A stretch of DNA of 64,000 nt, from the NCBI GenBank assembly GCA_907163375.1, contig CAJQUW010007550.1, forward strand, positions 174,001-238,000. Direction: 5' to 3'. The notes under the pieces are model-generated. The model was not told where the DNA came from. It made no database searches and was given only the letters and a program-made list of their open reading frames with translations. The position numbers and the translations under genes are program-made. Positions within the stretch are counted from its first letter, which is position 1. Each line of letters opens with the position of its first letter. Positions 24,477 to 36,125 of the stretch are shown here, one piece after another. The stretch is from Prostheceraeus crozeri (lineage: Eukaryota > Platyhelminthes > Polycladida > Euryleptidae).

Positions 24477-26298
24477 CAATATATACATATATAAAAAGCT
24501 AAAGTGAAAGTGAACCAAAAATCAAATTTGCGTGCAACTGTTGCTAGAATTGGTGTGTCTCTCTCACCGGTTTCGGTGTGTATTTCTCACCTGCTCATGC
24601 ACACACCTCCAACATAAAAGAAATGAATTACAATTAATCACGAAAGTGAGTCTAACAGACGTAGGTTTGAATTTAGAAAGGACATAGCTTTCTCTCAGCT
24701 GTCTAGCCTGTCTGTTAGCGCTATGATGAAGTATGTACTCGTATAATGGAGCAGCTTCGAATTTCTTTGCAAGATGTCTAGCACACATAGAGATGCCGAT
24801 CAGATAGATATATGATCTACTCCAAGGATCCTCACGCCGACCGTGTAACCCATGTATCGTCTTAAAGCAAACTGTTTGTGAAGACCGATATCATGAGATG
24901 CATTTTCTTTAGGTCTTGATTTCCGGTCGGAAAAAGAAGAAAGCGTTTCATTTTCCTATAAGAAATCAAATCAGATTTTAGTTTCTTACAAAGAAACTGA
25001 GAACCTCAACTCATCGATTAACAGACAGAGAAAGACAGACTCGGATGAATTGTCACTCTTAATAATCACAATTCTTCAGAAATATAGGATGTGCTTCATC
25101 ATAACTAGATGGTGCACATCACCAGCACATCACCAACGAAAATATTAGTTTATTTAGAATTATTTGAAATCTAATTATTCACCAGACTCATGTAGGGGGT
25201 CGATTTACGAGTCCAGAAAACGGTTTTCTTGAAATTGCATATTATACGCAGCAGCGAAAGTATAGAGTACATAAATGGTAATGATGCCACGATTTCCAAC
25301 TGTTGATGCAAAAAATTCGTTCGGTTCGCCTTGTGGCCAATCGAGCAAAACAAAGTACATTAATGGCATCACTTAAAATTCTACCTTGTCTGTTACTAAA
25401 ATTATCATGTGTCCAACTATGAACAGAGCTATGTACCTGATATACTCAAGGGCCAGTCCACTATAGACTGATCTTAACTCATTTATTGATAGTATTTGTT
25501 TAAACGAACTTTATTTAATTTGATTAATTTAAATAAATCTAATTTGTAACAAAAAGTGAGAGGGTATCAAACTATCAAAATTATTCAAAAAATGCCGTTC
25601 CCATCCTTCTACAATGAATGATGCCAAATGCGATGGCAAATAGCGCTCGATTTTTTTGAAAGACTTTTTTTATTGAATGGTTTGGGTATTAGCGGTTAAA
25701 CTATTATGCGAAAGTGTAAAGCTGTGTAGCCTAACACATTGAAGTGCAATATTGATGTCAAAAATCCAACATCAACAATCAGTCTATTCAAATTGTGATA
25801 AAGAATAGTTACAGCTAATTAATCGATATCATGAAATCATTTGTAAAATCATGAAATATCATAAAACACAAATTAATTGCAATGTTTTGCAGGTAGTCTT
25901 GAACCCAATATTGTGAGTGAGAATATTGATATCATACTTTATGCCAGAAGAGTACATTTTTCTTCAACGATTTTAATGTCATCAAAATACGCGCAGCGCA
26001 TAGGTAATATGTCAGTCAACCATACAATCTAAAAGAAAATTGTAATTTGTAATTTCACAAATGAATAACTGAGCGAATTATTGTTGTCGATTGCCTTAAA
26101 TTGTCCAGAGACACCAACGAGATTTTCATTGTATATTGTCAATTGTCACTGTCAGAGCATAGAAACACACGCGAATATAGAAATAGATTGTTTATTTGAA
26201 GTTGACTAGAATGGAACTTGACTCAAGGTCGCGGCACATCCGAGCCAACTTAGTTGGGGCATAAATAGCCAATGAAAAGTGGCAAAAGGGCCTTCATT
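24477..26298. other. no gene recognised
   Basis: AT-rich DNA. About 26,210-26,275 has a short, weak third copy of the repeat found at 30.9 kb and 44.9 kb (AACTTAGTTGGGGCA). Confidence 0.5.
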
Positions 26299-26344
26299 TT
26301 CAAGGTGGGAATTTGAAGTAATGCTGTTGCTATTTTTTTTATAA

Positions 26345-26387
26345 GCCAATATGTTTCAACGACTAAGCGTCGTTATCATCAAGGCAC
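26345..26387 (-). ncRNA. hammerhead ribozyme motif, minus strand
   Basis: Read on the minus strand: GCC, TTGATGA, T, a six-pair stem AACGAC/GTCGTT with loop GCTTA, GAAA, CATATT, GGC. Only the first core base departs from CTGATGA. Stem I is three pairs (GCC/GGC). Confidence 0.6.
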
Positions 26388-26656
26388 ATATTATAAAAAG
26401 AAACTATTCAACAACAGGAGCTCATAGGATCGGATTTACCGCCGATCACGGTCATGAAATAGATAGAACCATGATCGGCGGTAAATCCGATCCTATATCT
26501 TTTTTTAGTTTTAGAAACATTCACATGCTATTGCCGTATGATCGCATAAATATGATTTCCCAAAGACACAGTCCAGTGCTACAAATATCTATTTTAGCAT
26601 CTTCACTTTTTCAAATTTTGAGCTCATGTTGTTGAATAGTTTCTTTTCATAAAATG

Positions 26657-26703
26657 TGCGCCCTGATGATAACGACGCTTAGTCGTTGAAATATATTGGC
26701 GCA
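26657..26703 (+). ncRNA. hammerhead ribozyme motif, plus strand, intact core
   Basis: TGCGCC (26657-26662), the exact core CTGATGA, a six-pair stem II (AACGAC/GTCGTT, loop GCTTA), GAAA, a minimal stem III/loop TATATT, then GGCGCA (26698-26703), which pairs perfectly with TGCGCC as stem I. Predicted cleavage lies just before GGCGCA. The very short stem III is known from transposon-borne hammerheads thought to work as dimers. Confidence 0.72.
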
Positions 26704-26744
26704 TAAAAAATAACAACAGCATTACTTCAATTTCCCACCTTGAA

Positions 26745-29590
26745 ATAAAACCAATGAAAAGTTTAGACTCATATAGAAGTCCGATTATAATCCAATCATG
26801 CAGTGGTTGACATGTGTTTCTAAGTGAAAATGCGTGCGATTTTTATGACGTTATTCGCACATTGGACTCCATTCTAGGGATTTTATTGTTATCTTTTTCT
26901 ATGATCAAACTCGAAATAACAGAGCAATGAGAAGCAAAATGATGCAGCACACTTCACATGCACTTACACACAAACCCATGTTTGAACAATAGCAGTTCGA
27001 ACACCACCCATGCCATCGATGAAGCTCTTAAAGAAAAAATTAGCTGTCGAAGGAAATTCGCTTTGATCACGGAAAATAAGAAATGTCTTTATTTTCTCGC
27101 TTGTTTCCTTCGTTTGTGAAATTTAGTCCTCGATGACTTTGATGAACAGACCTTGTGGAAATATTTGCTGGCTTTGTATTTGAAATGTTTTTGAAGACCT
27201 TTCTTCGCGAATTGGTAAATTTGCATTTTAAAATTAACAAAAATTGTTTTTGTATCTTAGAGTTACTAAAAGCACGAATTTAATTAATACTTTGAAAGAA
27301 ATATATTTGTGTATTAACTTGCAAAAAATGTAGTCACAACATTCTATTGATATAGCAGCAACATATGCAGTATGCTCAAGGACTTTGTTATTTTCCATCA
27401 AATCCATCCCCAATATCATCATGGGACTTTTGCTTTTTCACCACAGTGCAGTTGCGCCAAACCGAAAACACATTTGCGAAAAATTTCTTTTTGCTTAATT
27501 ATCATAAGAGTGGTCATTTGTTATGTCAAAGTATAAATAACTTATGACAGCTGCAGATGATAATGATGCCCGATGGCAGGCATTGTGTCGATATTCGGCA
27601 GATTGACATGATATCAATTTAGAAAGAGAGAAATTCAGGATATATTTTCATTTAAAATCGCATTGAAGCTTTTCATACAGTATTTGAATAAAATAAAGGT
27701 GAAATCTAATATGAAGCAAAAGTTGGAACATTTTGTTAGGTAATTCGACAGACATTCAAGAAATAGAAGTACTTTAATCTCAGTTTCATTCTGACTGAAG
27801 GGACTATTTATGGCAGACAGGTCGACGAAAACTTGTTTTTTTCATGAAAATTTTACATTTAGAGTTGGTAGCATTTCAAAGGAAGGAGAAACCTGATGGA
27901 GATGTTGCAAGAAAAATTGTCCCGCGAAAGTACATGCGATAAATGGAGAATTGGTGAACATGAGCGGAAAACATCGGTTTGTCATGGTTGAAACATAGTT
28001 AATTACGCATGCAATATGAAAACTTCAACTTGAAATACTACCGACTAGTGGCGCAAATGCATGGCTTACTGTGGCGCAGATGCGTTGTGGCGCAAAAGCA
28101 ATATTTCTCAATAGCATAATCAGAAATTGTGGCGCGAATGCACTACGCCCATCATCATGAAATGCATCATGTCGTCTCTTTTGCTCAAAGAAATGTAGGA
28201 CAAGCTTGTAGATGAGAAGGGATGCTTGCGTAAAGAACAATGCAACCTGCATCACTTGCAAAGATTATCTGTATGAAGATGATTTGAATGATGATGTGAT
28301 TTGCCGAGAATTGCATGCATCTTTGCCAAAATATTCTTTTTATGATGTAATATGATATTTTTTAGCTTTGAAATAAATAGGTTCTCCAATAATTGAATTA
28401 TGTGGTTGAATAGTTCTGGAACCTCAGAGACATCCATAGGAAATGAATCTATATCATTGCATTTCTATTCAGAATCCATTCACATTTTCTCCCACGAAAT
28501 AAAATGAGTCGATGTTCCATTTGAAATATTGATTTCAATCTTGATTTCCCCATTGGACTCATTTTTATGTGAGCGTATAAATTTCTTTCGCCGCTCTGTC
28601 ATAGTTCGGTGATGTGCTATCGATTTAAGTGGCATTTCCTTTCTCATAACAAAGAGCGCACGAATGCATGAATGGTCCAATTCCATATAGAAGCCACTGG
28701 TCTTAATTGCTTCTCTTTTTGTTGATCGTTTGAATATGAAGTGGGCCGAATTATAGCTTTATTCGAGGCTATGTTAATTTTTAATTGATGAGATCTGATC
28801 GTAGAATCACAAAAGAGACACAAATGAAAAGATGATGATGTTGTTAATCCATCTCGCAATTAAGTTTCCATCTGAATAGCATTTTGTGAGAGATATGACA
28901 AATGTTTCGTAAAACATGACAACTCACTTTGGCAGATTGTTTGTCATAAATTCGTTAAATTGCGTACGTAATTGTCTTTCTTATCTTCACTCGATAGATT
29001 TAGTAATTGAAGCAATATCTTACTCATGGGTGCCAAGAAGAGGCTTAATATTGAAATACATCGTGTGAAGAACAGTGTTAAAACATTGGTCTTGCCAAAA
29101 ATACATAATAATGCGATCAACTAAGGAATATTCCAGTCTAACCGCTTTCTTCATTTTTCATGATACGGAATAACTACTTTGAAGAGTAGATTACAGTTTT
29201 TATATTCAGGATAATTGCTTCTCAGACCATTTGCCCTGTTGATATCTAAAAAAAATGGCACGTGCTCATGAAGTTTGCAATGGCCGGAAAATTGGAGGCA
29301 ATGCAGATAAGTTGTTCTGTGTAGCAGAATGCAGAACAAAAAATATGTCAGAAACATTGCACCTGGCGTGTTATTTTTGGAACAACTATTTTTTCATCTC
29401 TCACTTCAGACGTTGAACATCGGATTGTTGAATATTATTCGATATCCACTGTACATAGTTTTATTCTCGAAATTTTTTCAACATAATCTTCTGATCATTT
29501 ATCACATAGTAGCAAGTTATGCTGAATGCTATATATTCTTTACGGTAAATCTGATGACGATGATATGCGTTTATTGATTGAAGAAGTAAT
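26745..29590. other. no gene recognised
   Basis: AT-rich DNA. Four copies of a GTGGCGC(A/G)AATGC-like word occur between 28,050 and 28,145, which is a weak short repeat. No coding frame was supported. Confidence 0.5.
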
Positions 29591-29639
29591 AAATATCAAA
29601 CATCTGCAGTAGAAGATACATCAATTTGAAAAGATATTT

Positions 29640-30693
29640 TGGGTGAGTTCTATCAAATATCATAGAGATTCTGCACATTGCTCACATCTTTTCAATACAT
29701 TGTGGAGAATTCTCCGACAGAGGTCTTTATTTCAATCAATGTCTGAGAATGCCTGGATTATGTAGGCTCTCAACTGAGATAAAGAGGTTGGTCACTGGCC
29801 GTAAACTAAGTTCTTGACCATCCCCAAACACTGAAGTCCATTGGGGTAAGAGCCGGGGAACGAGGAGGCCACTCTATGGGATCTGATTGACCGACCCGCT
29901 TCATCGGGAAGACTTCATTAAGATAGCCTTTCACCGCAGCGGAATAGTGTGCGGCAGCGCCATCCTGCTGGAAAAACACTTGAAAGTCTTCTCTTTCCTG
30001 TAAAGTGGGTACAATGACACATAGTAAAATTTCCAAGTACGTTTCACCAGTTACAGAGTTGGTGAAAAACACAGGTCCAATTATTCCGGCAGAGGAAATA
30101 CCAGCCCAAACTGCTAGGCCTGGTTGGTTAAACTGCTTTGTGACAGTGAAGTGTGGGTTCTCTGAAGACCAATAAACACAGTTATGTCTGTTCAGTTGCC
30201 CACTCAACTTGAATTGAGATTCATCTGACCAGATAATCCTTTTCAAAATATGAGGATCATCATTGGCCTCACTGATGAAAATCTATGCAAAATGAAGGCG
30301 GCGATCGTAGTCATTTTCCCGAAGCTCGTGAATCAGACGGGGAATGTATTGGTACTTGTCTAGCACCTTTAGGATACTCATCAGTGTTCCTCGTGACAAC
30401 CCTAGCTCCACACTGCCACGTCTAGTGGACTTCCTTGCACTGATTTCGCATGCCTGAGCAACTAAAAGCCTGTTGTCTAATGTGGTTGTTGAGACTGATC
30501 TTCCCGATCTTCGTGCGTCTTGAACTGAGCCTGTTTCTGCAAACTTATCTCGAATTCTGTATATGGTAACACCAGTTGGAGGTGGTGCTGGAAAGGTCTT
30601 CTTCCATTCTTCGATCACTTTCCTTGCGCTTTCAACCTTACAATAATAAATCAAAAAAAATTTTCTATCGTCAGATGTCAGCTTCTGCGACAT
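29640..30693 (-). pseudogene. rosa-type mariner transposase (DD41D), broken
   Basis: This is an IS630/Tc1/mariner-superfamily transposase. The N-terminal part (30,693-30,283) has the paired helix-turn-helix region, including SGRSVSTTT. After one in-frame TAG the same frame continues (30,282-29,806) with IIWSDESQF (first catalytic Asp), FQQDGAAAHY (second) and WPPRSPALTPMDF (third). Forty-one residues separate the second and third Asp, the spacing of the rosa clade. After VWG the frame shifts; C-terminal sequence (AYIIQAF, CRRILHNVL) can be followed to about 29,640 with a further stop. At least two inactivating lesions are present. Terminal repeats were not confidently located. Confidence 0.88.
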
Positions 30694-30907
30694 TACGTGA
30701 CTATAAAAAAATTGAACTGATTTTGGTCATACATTGATAAGCTTGATAGATCGTTGGATAAATCATTGATTCTTAACAGTGACATCAAATCATAATTGTC
30801 TAACTGAACATAGATAGTCCATGAACCGTTTGATGACGCGACTAGATATCTAACTCTTCAGGTTGACGTAGATCAGATTAGAAATGTAGATATTTATTTC
30901 GTTTAAC

Positions 30908-32010
30908 ATTAGGTATATGCCATAGAAATTAACAATACCGTAGAAAGTCCTAGAATGGAAATTGCATGAAAATTATGGCACACGCCGGGGGAACTTAGTT
31001 GGGGCAAAATGCAAATTTTACGAGCTGGTTTCCTTGTTTTCTGGTTGGCATTTATATTTATCAAGCCAATTTGTGATCTGGATTGTTGCCCCTTGACCAA
31101 AGATCATGCACACAAAAGCAATAAAGAATTTACAAAATACTGCGGAGACAGGATGACAAAGAAATCCTTTAAAACGATCTGTACGCTCATCATTTTGAAA
31201 TATCGTTCCTATAATCTATCAAGAGTATAATTAGATAGATAAATAACTTGTAATGTCGGTTTATAGAATATTCATTGCTCCAGCTTGTAATCAGAGGCCA
31301 ATAAAACTTAGAGTATTCATTTTACTTTATGGGGCTTCCCTGCTCATTATATTCGAACAATTTTCAAAATCTTTGCATGCTTTCAAATGTCAGCTTCCAA
31401 AATATCATCTCACTATATCATGTGTGTTGAATCATATTCAATGAATAATTGAAAAGTTCCAGCGACATTTAATGTATCTGAGTGATGATTGTAGCTAAGG
31501 CAGCTTTCAGTGTGTTTATTCCAGAAAAGCGATAGGTTTCTTTACCGCTTCAAGGAGAAATTATCCAATAATTAAGAATTTTTGTCTGTGAATTCTTGAG
31601 ATGTTCTCATAACCAGTCCATTGACCACTCACAATCATGGCTCTGTGAAACAAACTTTAAATCGTTTTCCAGTATTGAAAAAATGGATATCAATGACTGC
31701 TACGTTTAGAAACAGCATATTAACCATTAGAATAGTGGGCTATTTCATAGTAAAAAATGCCACCATTTCACTTAAAATTCCCTTCAAGAAAATCCTGTAA
31801 TTTGCTGTCACCCACTTCTACAACTAACTTGGCAAACAGTTTGACTATGATATAATGCATTAGATCGAAGCTGATCTGCAGACCATAGATTTTTCCATGT
31901 GCCATCATTGTACATAGGCAAGATATCAAACTTCCATTCTAGCGTACTATTATCTACTTCTATGGTATATACTAACTTTTTAACCACTTTGTACATGTAG
32001 AATGTCATCT
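30908..32010 (-). repeat. 1.1-kb segmental repeat, copy A (inverted relative to 43.9-45.0 kb)
   Basis: Read on the minus strand, this segment matches 43,945-44,975 plus the flank 41,870-41,908. Shared words include AGAAGTAGATAATAGTAC, GAATGGAAGTTTGATATC and GGCACATGGAAAAATCTATG. It lacks the tyrosine-recombinase element that splits copy B, and so shows the empty site. Small frames inside both copies are similar, but no domain is recognisable. Confidence 0.85.
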
Positions 32011-32049
32011 ATCAATTTATATGCATCGTTTTATATGCATATTGCAGCA

Positions 32050-33712
32050 CAGATTGTTTCATAAAAAATGGATCACCTTTAAACATCGCCTTAACTTCAA
32101 CTTTGTCTAACTCCGCCAAACTTGAACGAATTTCTCTGAAATTTGGAAGATATGTCAGTTGTACTTACTAATATCATTGTTGGAAATTTCAAGCATGAAT
32201 ATTGAGTTGTTTTCCTGTTATGGATAAAAAAGTAGTAGATAATTTGATCTTCATTTAGCAATGTTACACAAAATCATACCTCACTCTTATAAAATTACAT
32301 TTGTTTCCTTTGTTATGTAATATGTTGTTCTACAAGCCAAAAGCTATCAATCAAAACAAAAATAAAGAAAATCGGTCAATCAGAGCCAGTATAGCACCAT
32401 TATTCATCAACAATAATGTAACTGCTACATGTGATTAACTGGACTTCATGTTCCATAGCTTCCTGACTTCGTTGCGGTGGTGTTGGCAGCACTCCTGATT
32501 GCTTTCAGCTAGAAATCTATCTCTTACCGGTTGAAAACAATACAAAGCACAGATGAACAATAACGAGATCGCATTCACAAAAGGCAAAGTGTCAGCCTTG
32601 CTAGAACTAGGGTTTTCTTTGCGAGCTACAAGCAAGCGACTAAATGTCCCTTACACAAATGTGCATCGATGGCATAATGATGATTTTCGACTCTGTCGTA
32701 AAGAGGGCTGTGGCCGTCCACGCAAAACATCCAAACGTAGAGACCGCCTAATTTTGAGATTTGTTACAGTTGATCCAAGTCTCTCGTTAACTGAGATGGC
32801 TGCACTAGACTCGTCTATTTCTAAGTCCACTATTCGTAGAAGACTTATTGAGTCGAATTTCAAGAGCTGTAAGAGGCCCTCTCAGATCGAATCATCAGAT
32901 CAGCATACAAAACGACGTCTCAGATGGGCAATGAGTCATGAGTCATTGTCACTGGCGAAATCAATGGGATCGGGTTGTCTGGTCTGATGAGGCATCAGTC
33001 CGTCTGAAGGATAGTGATGGTCGATTGAGATTATGGATAAAATCTGATCAGGAAATTCCGAGACATTTACATCGTCCCCGGGCACAAGGTGGTGCGACTC
33101 TACTGATTTGGGGTGGCATTTGGACCAATGGCCGCTCTGAACTTCACATACAGCAAGGAACCATGAATTCTGAACCCTATGTGAATGTTTTACGAATGAA
33201 CATTGGCCAAATGACAGATCAACTTGGTGATCCATCGACTTGGTTATTTATGGATGATAATGCTACGTGTCACAGAAGTAGTAGAGTCAACTTATGCAAG
33301 TCTCAAATAGGGCTTAGGACATTATCTTGGCCAGCTCGTTCTCCTGATCTGAATCCCATAGAAAATGTATGGAGTATTCTAAAACGTAACGTTCGTCGTT
33401 CACTGCTACCTACACATGGCGTATCACAACTTACGTCACTGTTAAAAAGAGAGTGGAGAAAGTTAGATCAGTCAAAAATCAACGATATTATCGAATCAAT
33501 GCCTAGACGAATTGGTAATGTCATTGACAATAAGGGTAGGGCCACAAAATATCAGCTTCTTAAGAACCGTTACTGTATCATAGCTTATCAGATTATATAA
33601 GGACATTTAAATATATTAGGGACATGAAATGACATGAAAAATGCTTTCTGTGTCATGCTTATGTTTTATTTAGTCAAATTTTAGGATGATCCACTTTTTA
33701 TGAAACGGACTG
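32050..33712 (+). mobile_element. Tc1-like transposon
   Basis: The right end reads, inward, CAGTCCGTTTCATAAAAAGT (ending at 33,712) and is followed by TA. The left end CAGATTGTTTCATAAAAAAT at 32,050 is a diverged inverted match; the flanking dinucleotide there is CA rather than TA. Its length (1.66 kb) is normal for Tc1 elements with one transposase gene. Confidence 0.8.
32553..33600 (+). pseudogene. Tc1-like transposase (DD34E) with one frameshift
   Basis: The N-terminal frame (32,553 to about 32,940) has a helix-turn-helix domain with KEGCGRPRKTS, the GRPR-type hook between two DNA-binding subdomains, and a second HTH (SISKSTIRRRL). A frameshift near 32,938-32,960 moves coding to the next frame. 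That frame carries RVVWSDEAS (first catalytic Asp), LFMDDNATCHRS (second) and WPARSPDLNPIENVWSILK (catalytic Glu). There are 34 residues between the second Asp and the Glu, the Tc1 spacing. Apart from the frameshift the gene looks complete to its stop at 33,600, suggesting fairly recent activity. Confidence 0.92.
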
Positions 33713-34944
33713 TAATATAAATGAGCTGCTTCTCCGGTGAGTTCTCGATGGTGGCTGGAAAACATGCCGCAAAAAACGATGAAAGTTCGTCATCAGGTCG
33801 TGGAGTATTGTCAGTAGGGTTTTCAAAATCTCGACTTTTCCTGATCCCGGGATCCCGGGATTGACAAGCTCAATGGATTTGTTGTAAAGCACAGGGTCAT
33901 ATACCGGGTGTACCTATAGGCTTGTGCAGGCGGAGTCACGGAGGGCTCTCAGAGGAGTTCTGAAATGTTTGAACTGTTTAATCAGCTTAGAACTTTATTG
34001 TGAGATAGACACGTGCCTGAACTTCTATGACTTGGCAATGAGTTTATGTTTCAGTTTTTATATGCGGGGTATACTAAAGTATGTACTTGTAGGCCTATTG
34101 GATCATGCGGAATGATCTCATTAATGATAACAATCATAACATTGATGAAGCTAATATGTGGTTTTCTCATTTTCATGTCCATCCGTCCAAATGACTTTTG
34201 TTACGTCTTGTAAAAGCATGATGTTGTATAATACCGGTACATGTTATAGTAAACCACGCTTATTCATATATGGCTTGACCACTTTCTTAATCTCCAGACC
34301 AGTTGACTGAATACCCTATACTGTAGATTATCTATACTCGGCGTAAACATTTTTTGCGAGTGCGTTATAATATTTGTGTGATTGGACGCCTACACACTGA
34401 CATGATGAACTCCAGGAAGGACACACACGCTCTCTCGCGTGAGCCAAGTATCACCCTTGGGAGACGACAAGCATGCCTAGCTAAAGAACAATATCAATCG
34501 TCTTGGCTCAAGATGAGACTGATACAGCTGAGCAAAGCTTAAAATTCTTATAGGCATCCTACTGATTATGAGATGGTGGCGAATCCCGGGATCCCCGTTA
34601 CCTAATCCCGGGATTCAGAATCCCGTAAATCCTCATCGATCCCGGGATCCCGGTATTGGAAAACTTAATTGTCAGTGTTCATCATATCCATAAAAACGTT
34701 CATGGCACGATATTTTCGCTGGGGGCTAGGAGGGCTAGGGAGGCCATTTTCCGCGAGGATGACAACGGCTAACGTAAGACGCAAGTAAGTTCCGCCGGAT
34801 AAACAAAGGTGTGAATTCTCCGCAGTCGCAATCAGAACCCCAAATAATTGGGTGTGCCCTCTTATGCACTTTTTCAAGTCGTTTGTTGTCCTGTGCATTC
34901 AAACCGACAAATAAGGGGGAGTTATATTCCAATACATTGCGCAT
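33713..34944 (-). pseudogene. LINE (CR1/L2-like) reverse transcriptase C-terminal fragment, split by a hAT element
   Basis: The minus-strand frame at 34,944-34,735 contains VLEYNSPLFVGLNAQDNKRL then EKVHKRAHPII. This is the thumb region of non-LTR reverse transcriptases, where a VLEY(C)SPVW-like block precedes LE(K/R)VQ(K/R)RA. A second overlapping frame carries the rest to the hAT insertion at 34,668. Coding-like sequence resumes beyond the hAT at 33,806-33,715 and stops at the Tc1 end. The fragment is dead, and it dates the hAT insertion as later. Confidence 0.55.
33815..34667. mobile_element. hAT non-autonomous element, 853 bp
   Basis: Inverted ends read TAGGGTTTTCAAAATC (left) and TAAGTTTTCCAATACC (right, inward), of the usual hAT form. 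An exact 8-bp target duplication, ATTGTCAG, sits at 33,807-33,814 and 34,668-34,675. Subterminal copies of CCCGGGATCCCGGGA-like palindromes lie at both ends (about 33,843-33,862 and 34,583-34,654). There is no transposase gene. Confidence 0.9.
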
Positions 34945-34949
34945 GAATG

Positions 34950-35540
34950 CATTGTGAACCGAAATAGACTATCTATTCTTTGTTCATGATCGCGAATTCC
35001 ATCCTTTGTTCATATCTTGCTTCTATTTGATTTTAATTTTTAATGACAGAATCTATCAAAACATAGTTTTAGTCACTGTGACACTTAAACTAAATTGATA
35101 GAAATGTCGAGCATTTAAATTAATCAAAAGGACTATTAATGAATGTGTCCATGATATTTTGCAATGTCTTAAATAACTGCATCAGACAGAACTTTCGACA
35201 AATGTTCATCAAATCAAAATGATTTGATTAATTATGCAAGTAAATAATGAGACAGAGTTTAAACACACAAGTAGTTCCAGTGAAAAGCAAATTCCCTCTC
35301 CCAAAAGCGATGTCCAATTGCATTGAAACTCTATTCTCCGGATGATAGAGCGAGAATTAACAGCGTGATGACCATTTCGTCGATATTGAAGTTTCAGCAA
35401 TTAAGACACGTGTGAAAAAGGAGAGGAATTAAAAGTTATCACCAGAAAGTGAAATAAGTATAGACTCTCATGTAAACCTGTCATCATGAAAGTTCTAAGC
35501 GCTCATGAAGCTTGTAGCAGAGATGGAAGATGGCCTAGAT
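34950..35540. other. no gene recognised
   Basis: AT-rich DNA with no supported feature. Confidence 0.5.
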
Positions 35541-35549
35541 TTTCGGGCC

Positions 35550-36125
35550 GATCCGGCTGCAAGCAGCCTTCAGACTTAAGCAACTGACAGGCCGGCATAG
35601 GTCCAACTTCAGACAGGTTTTAGGCTGGCTGCAGGTAAATTTAAAGCAGGGTTGTGGAGAGCTATCTTTGGTCGATGCAGTGGTGGGTTAGATCATGTTT
35701 TAGGCCGACTTGATGGAATTAATTCAGCTTTCTGGCAGATTATATGGAGATTTAGAATTTCGGCTTGTTTTAGGCTGGCTTCAAGCCGATTTAAGGTGGG
35801 TTCTGGTGAGTTATTTTTCCGACCGAATTTGGGTTGATGCAAGTACGAGGTTCCATCATGTTTTAGGCCGAATTGTATTTTCTTAAATGCAAGAAGGTTA
35901 TTGAAAGCACGTTTAGGTTTTAAGGTTATCTAATGCAATATTCTGTCTAATTTCTGGCTGGCTTCAAGCCGATTTAAAGCAAGATTAGATCATGCTTCAA
36001 ACCGGGCATTTTAAGCAGGGTTCTGACAGTGCTTTAAGTTGATTTGACACAAGATTCTGTCTAGCGTTAGGCTGGATTCAGGTCGATTAAGTGCAGGGTT
36101 CTGATTACTTTACATGTAATTCAAG
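35550..36125. repeat. degenerate minisatellite, units of about 40-60 bp
   Basis: The word TTTTAGGCTGGCTTCAAGCC and variants, each followed by GATTTAA and GCAGGGTTCTG-like sequence, recur at least eight times with variable spacing and strong divergence. The array is GC-richer than its surroundings. No coding periodicity was seen. Confidence 0.75.

Larger units (their letters stand above)
26299..26744. mobile_element. foldback element with a mirrored hammerhead pair
   Basis: Arms of about 128 bp (26,299-26,426 and about 26,616-26,744) are inverted copies. Between them lies a second palindrome with 26-bp arms (GGATCGGATTTACCGCCGAT and its complement, about 26,424-26,496). Each outer arm contains a hammerhead-like core, in opposite orientations. 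The short reading frame across it has no domain. This looks like a non-autonomous ribozyme-bearing element, perhaps related to Penelope-like elements or retrozymes. Confidence 0.75.

Noticed and set aside
29590-30760. Terminal inverted repeats for the rosa mariner
   Set aside because: Candidate words near both ends do not match in inverted orientation, so no boundaries are claimed.
35550-36125. Possible CRISPR-like array
   Set aside because: Units are degenerate with irregular spacing and the DNA is eukaryotic.
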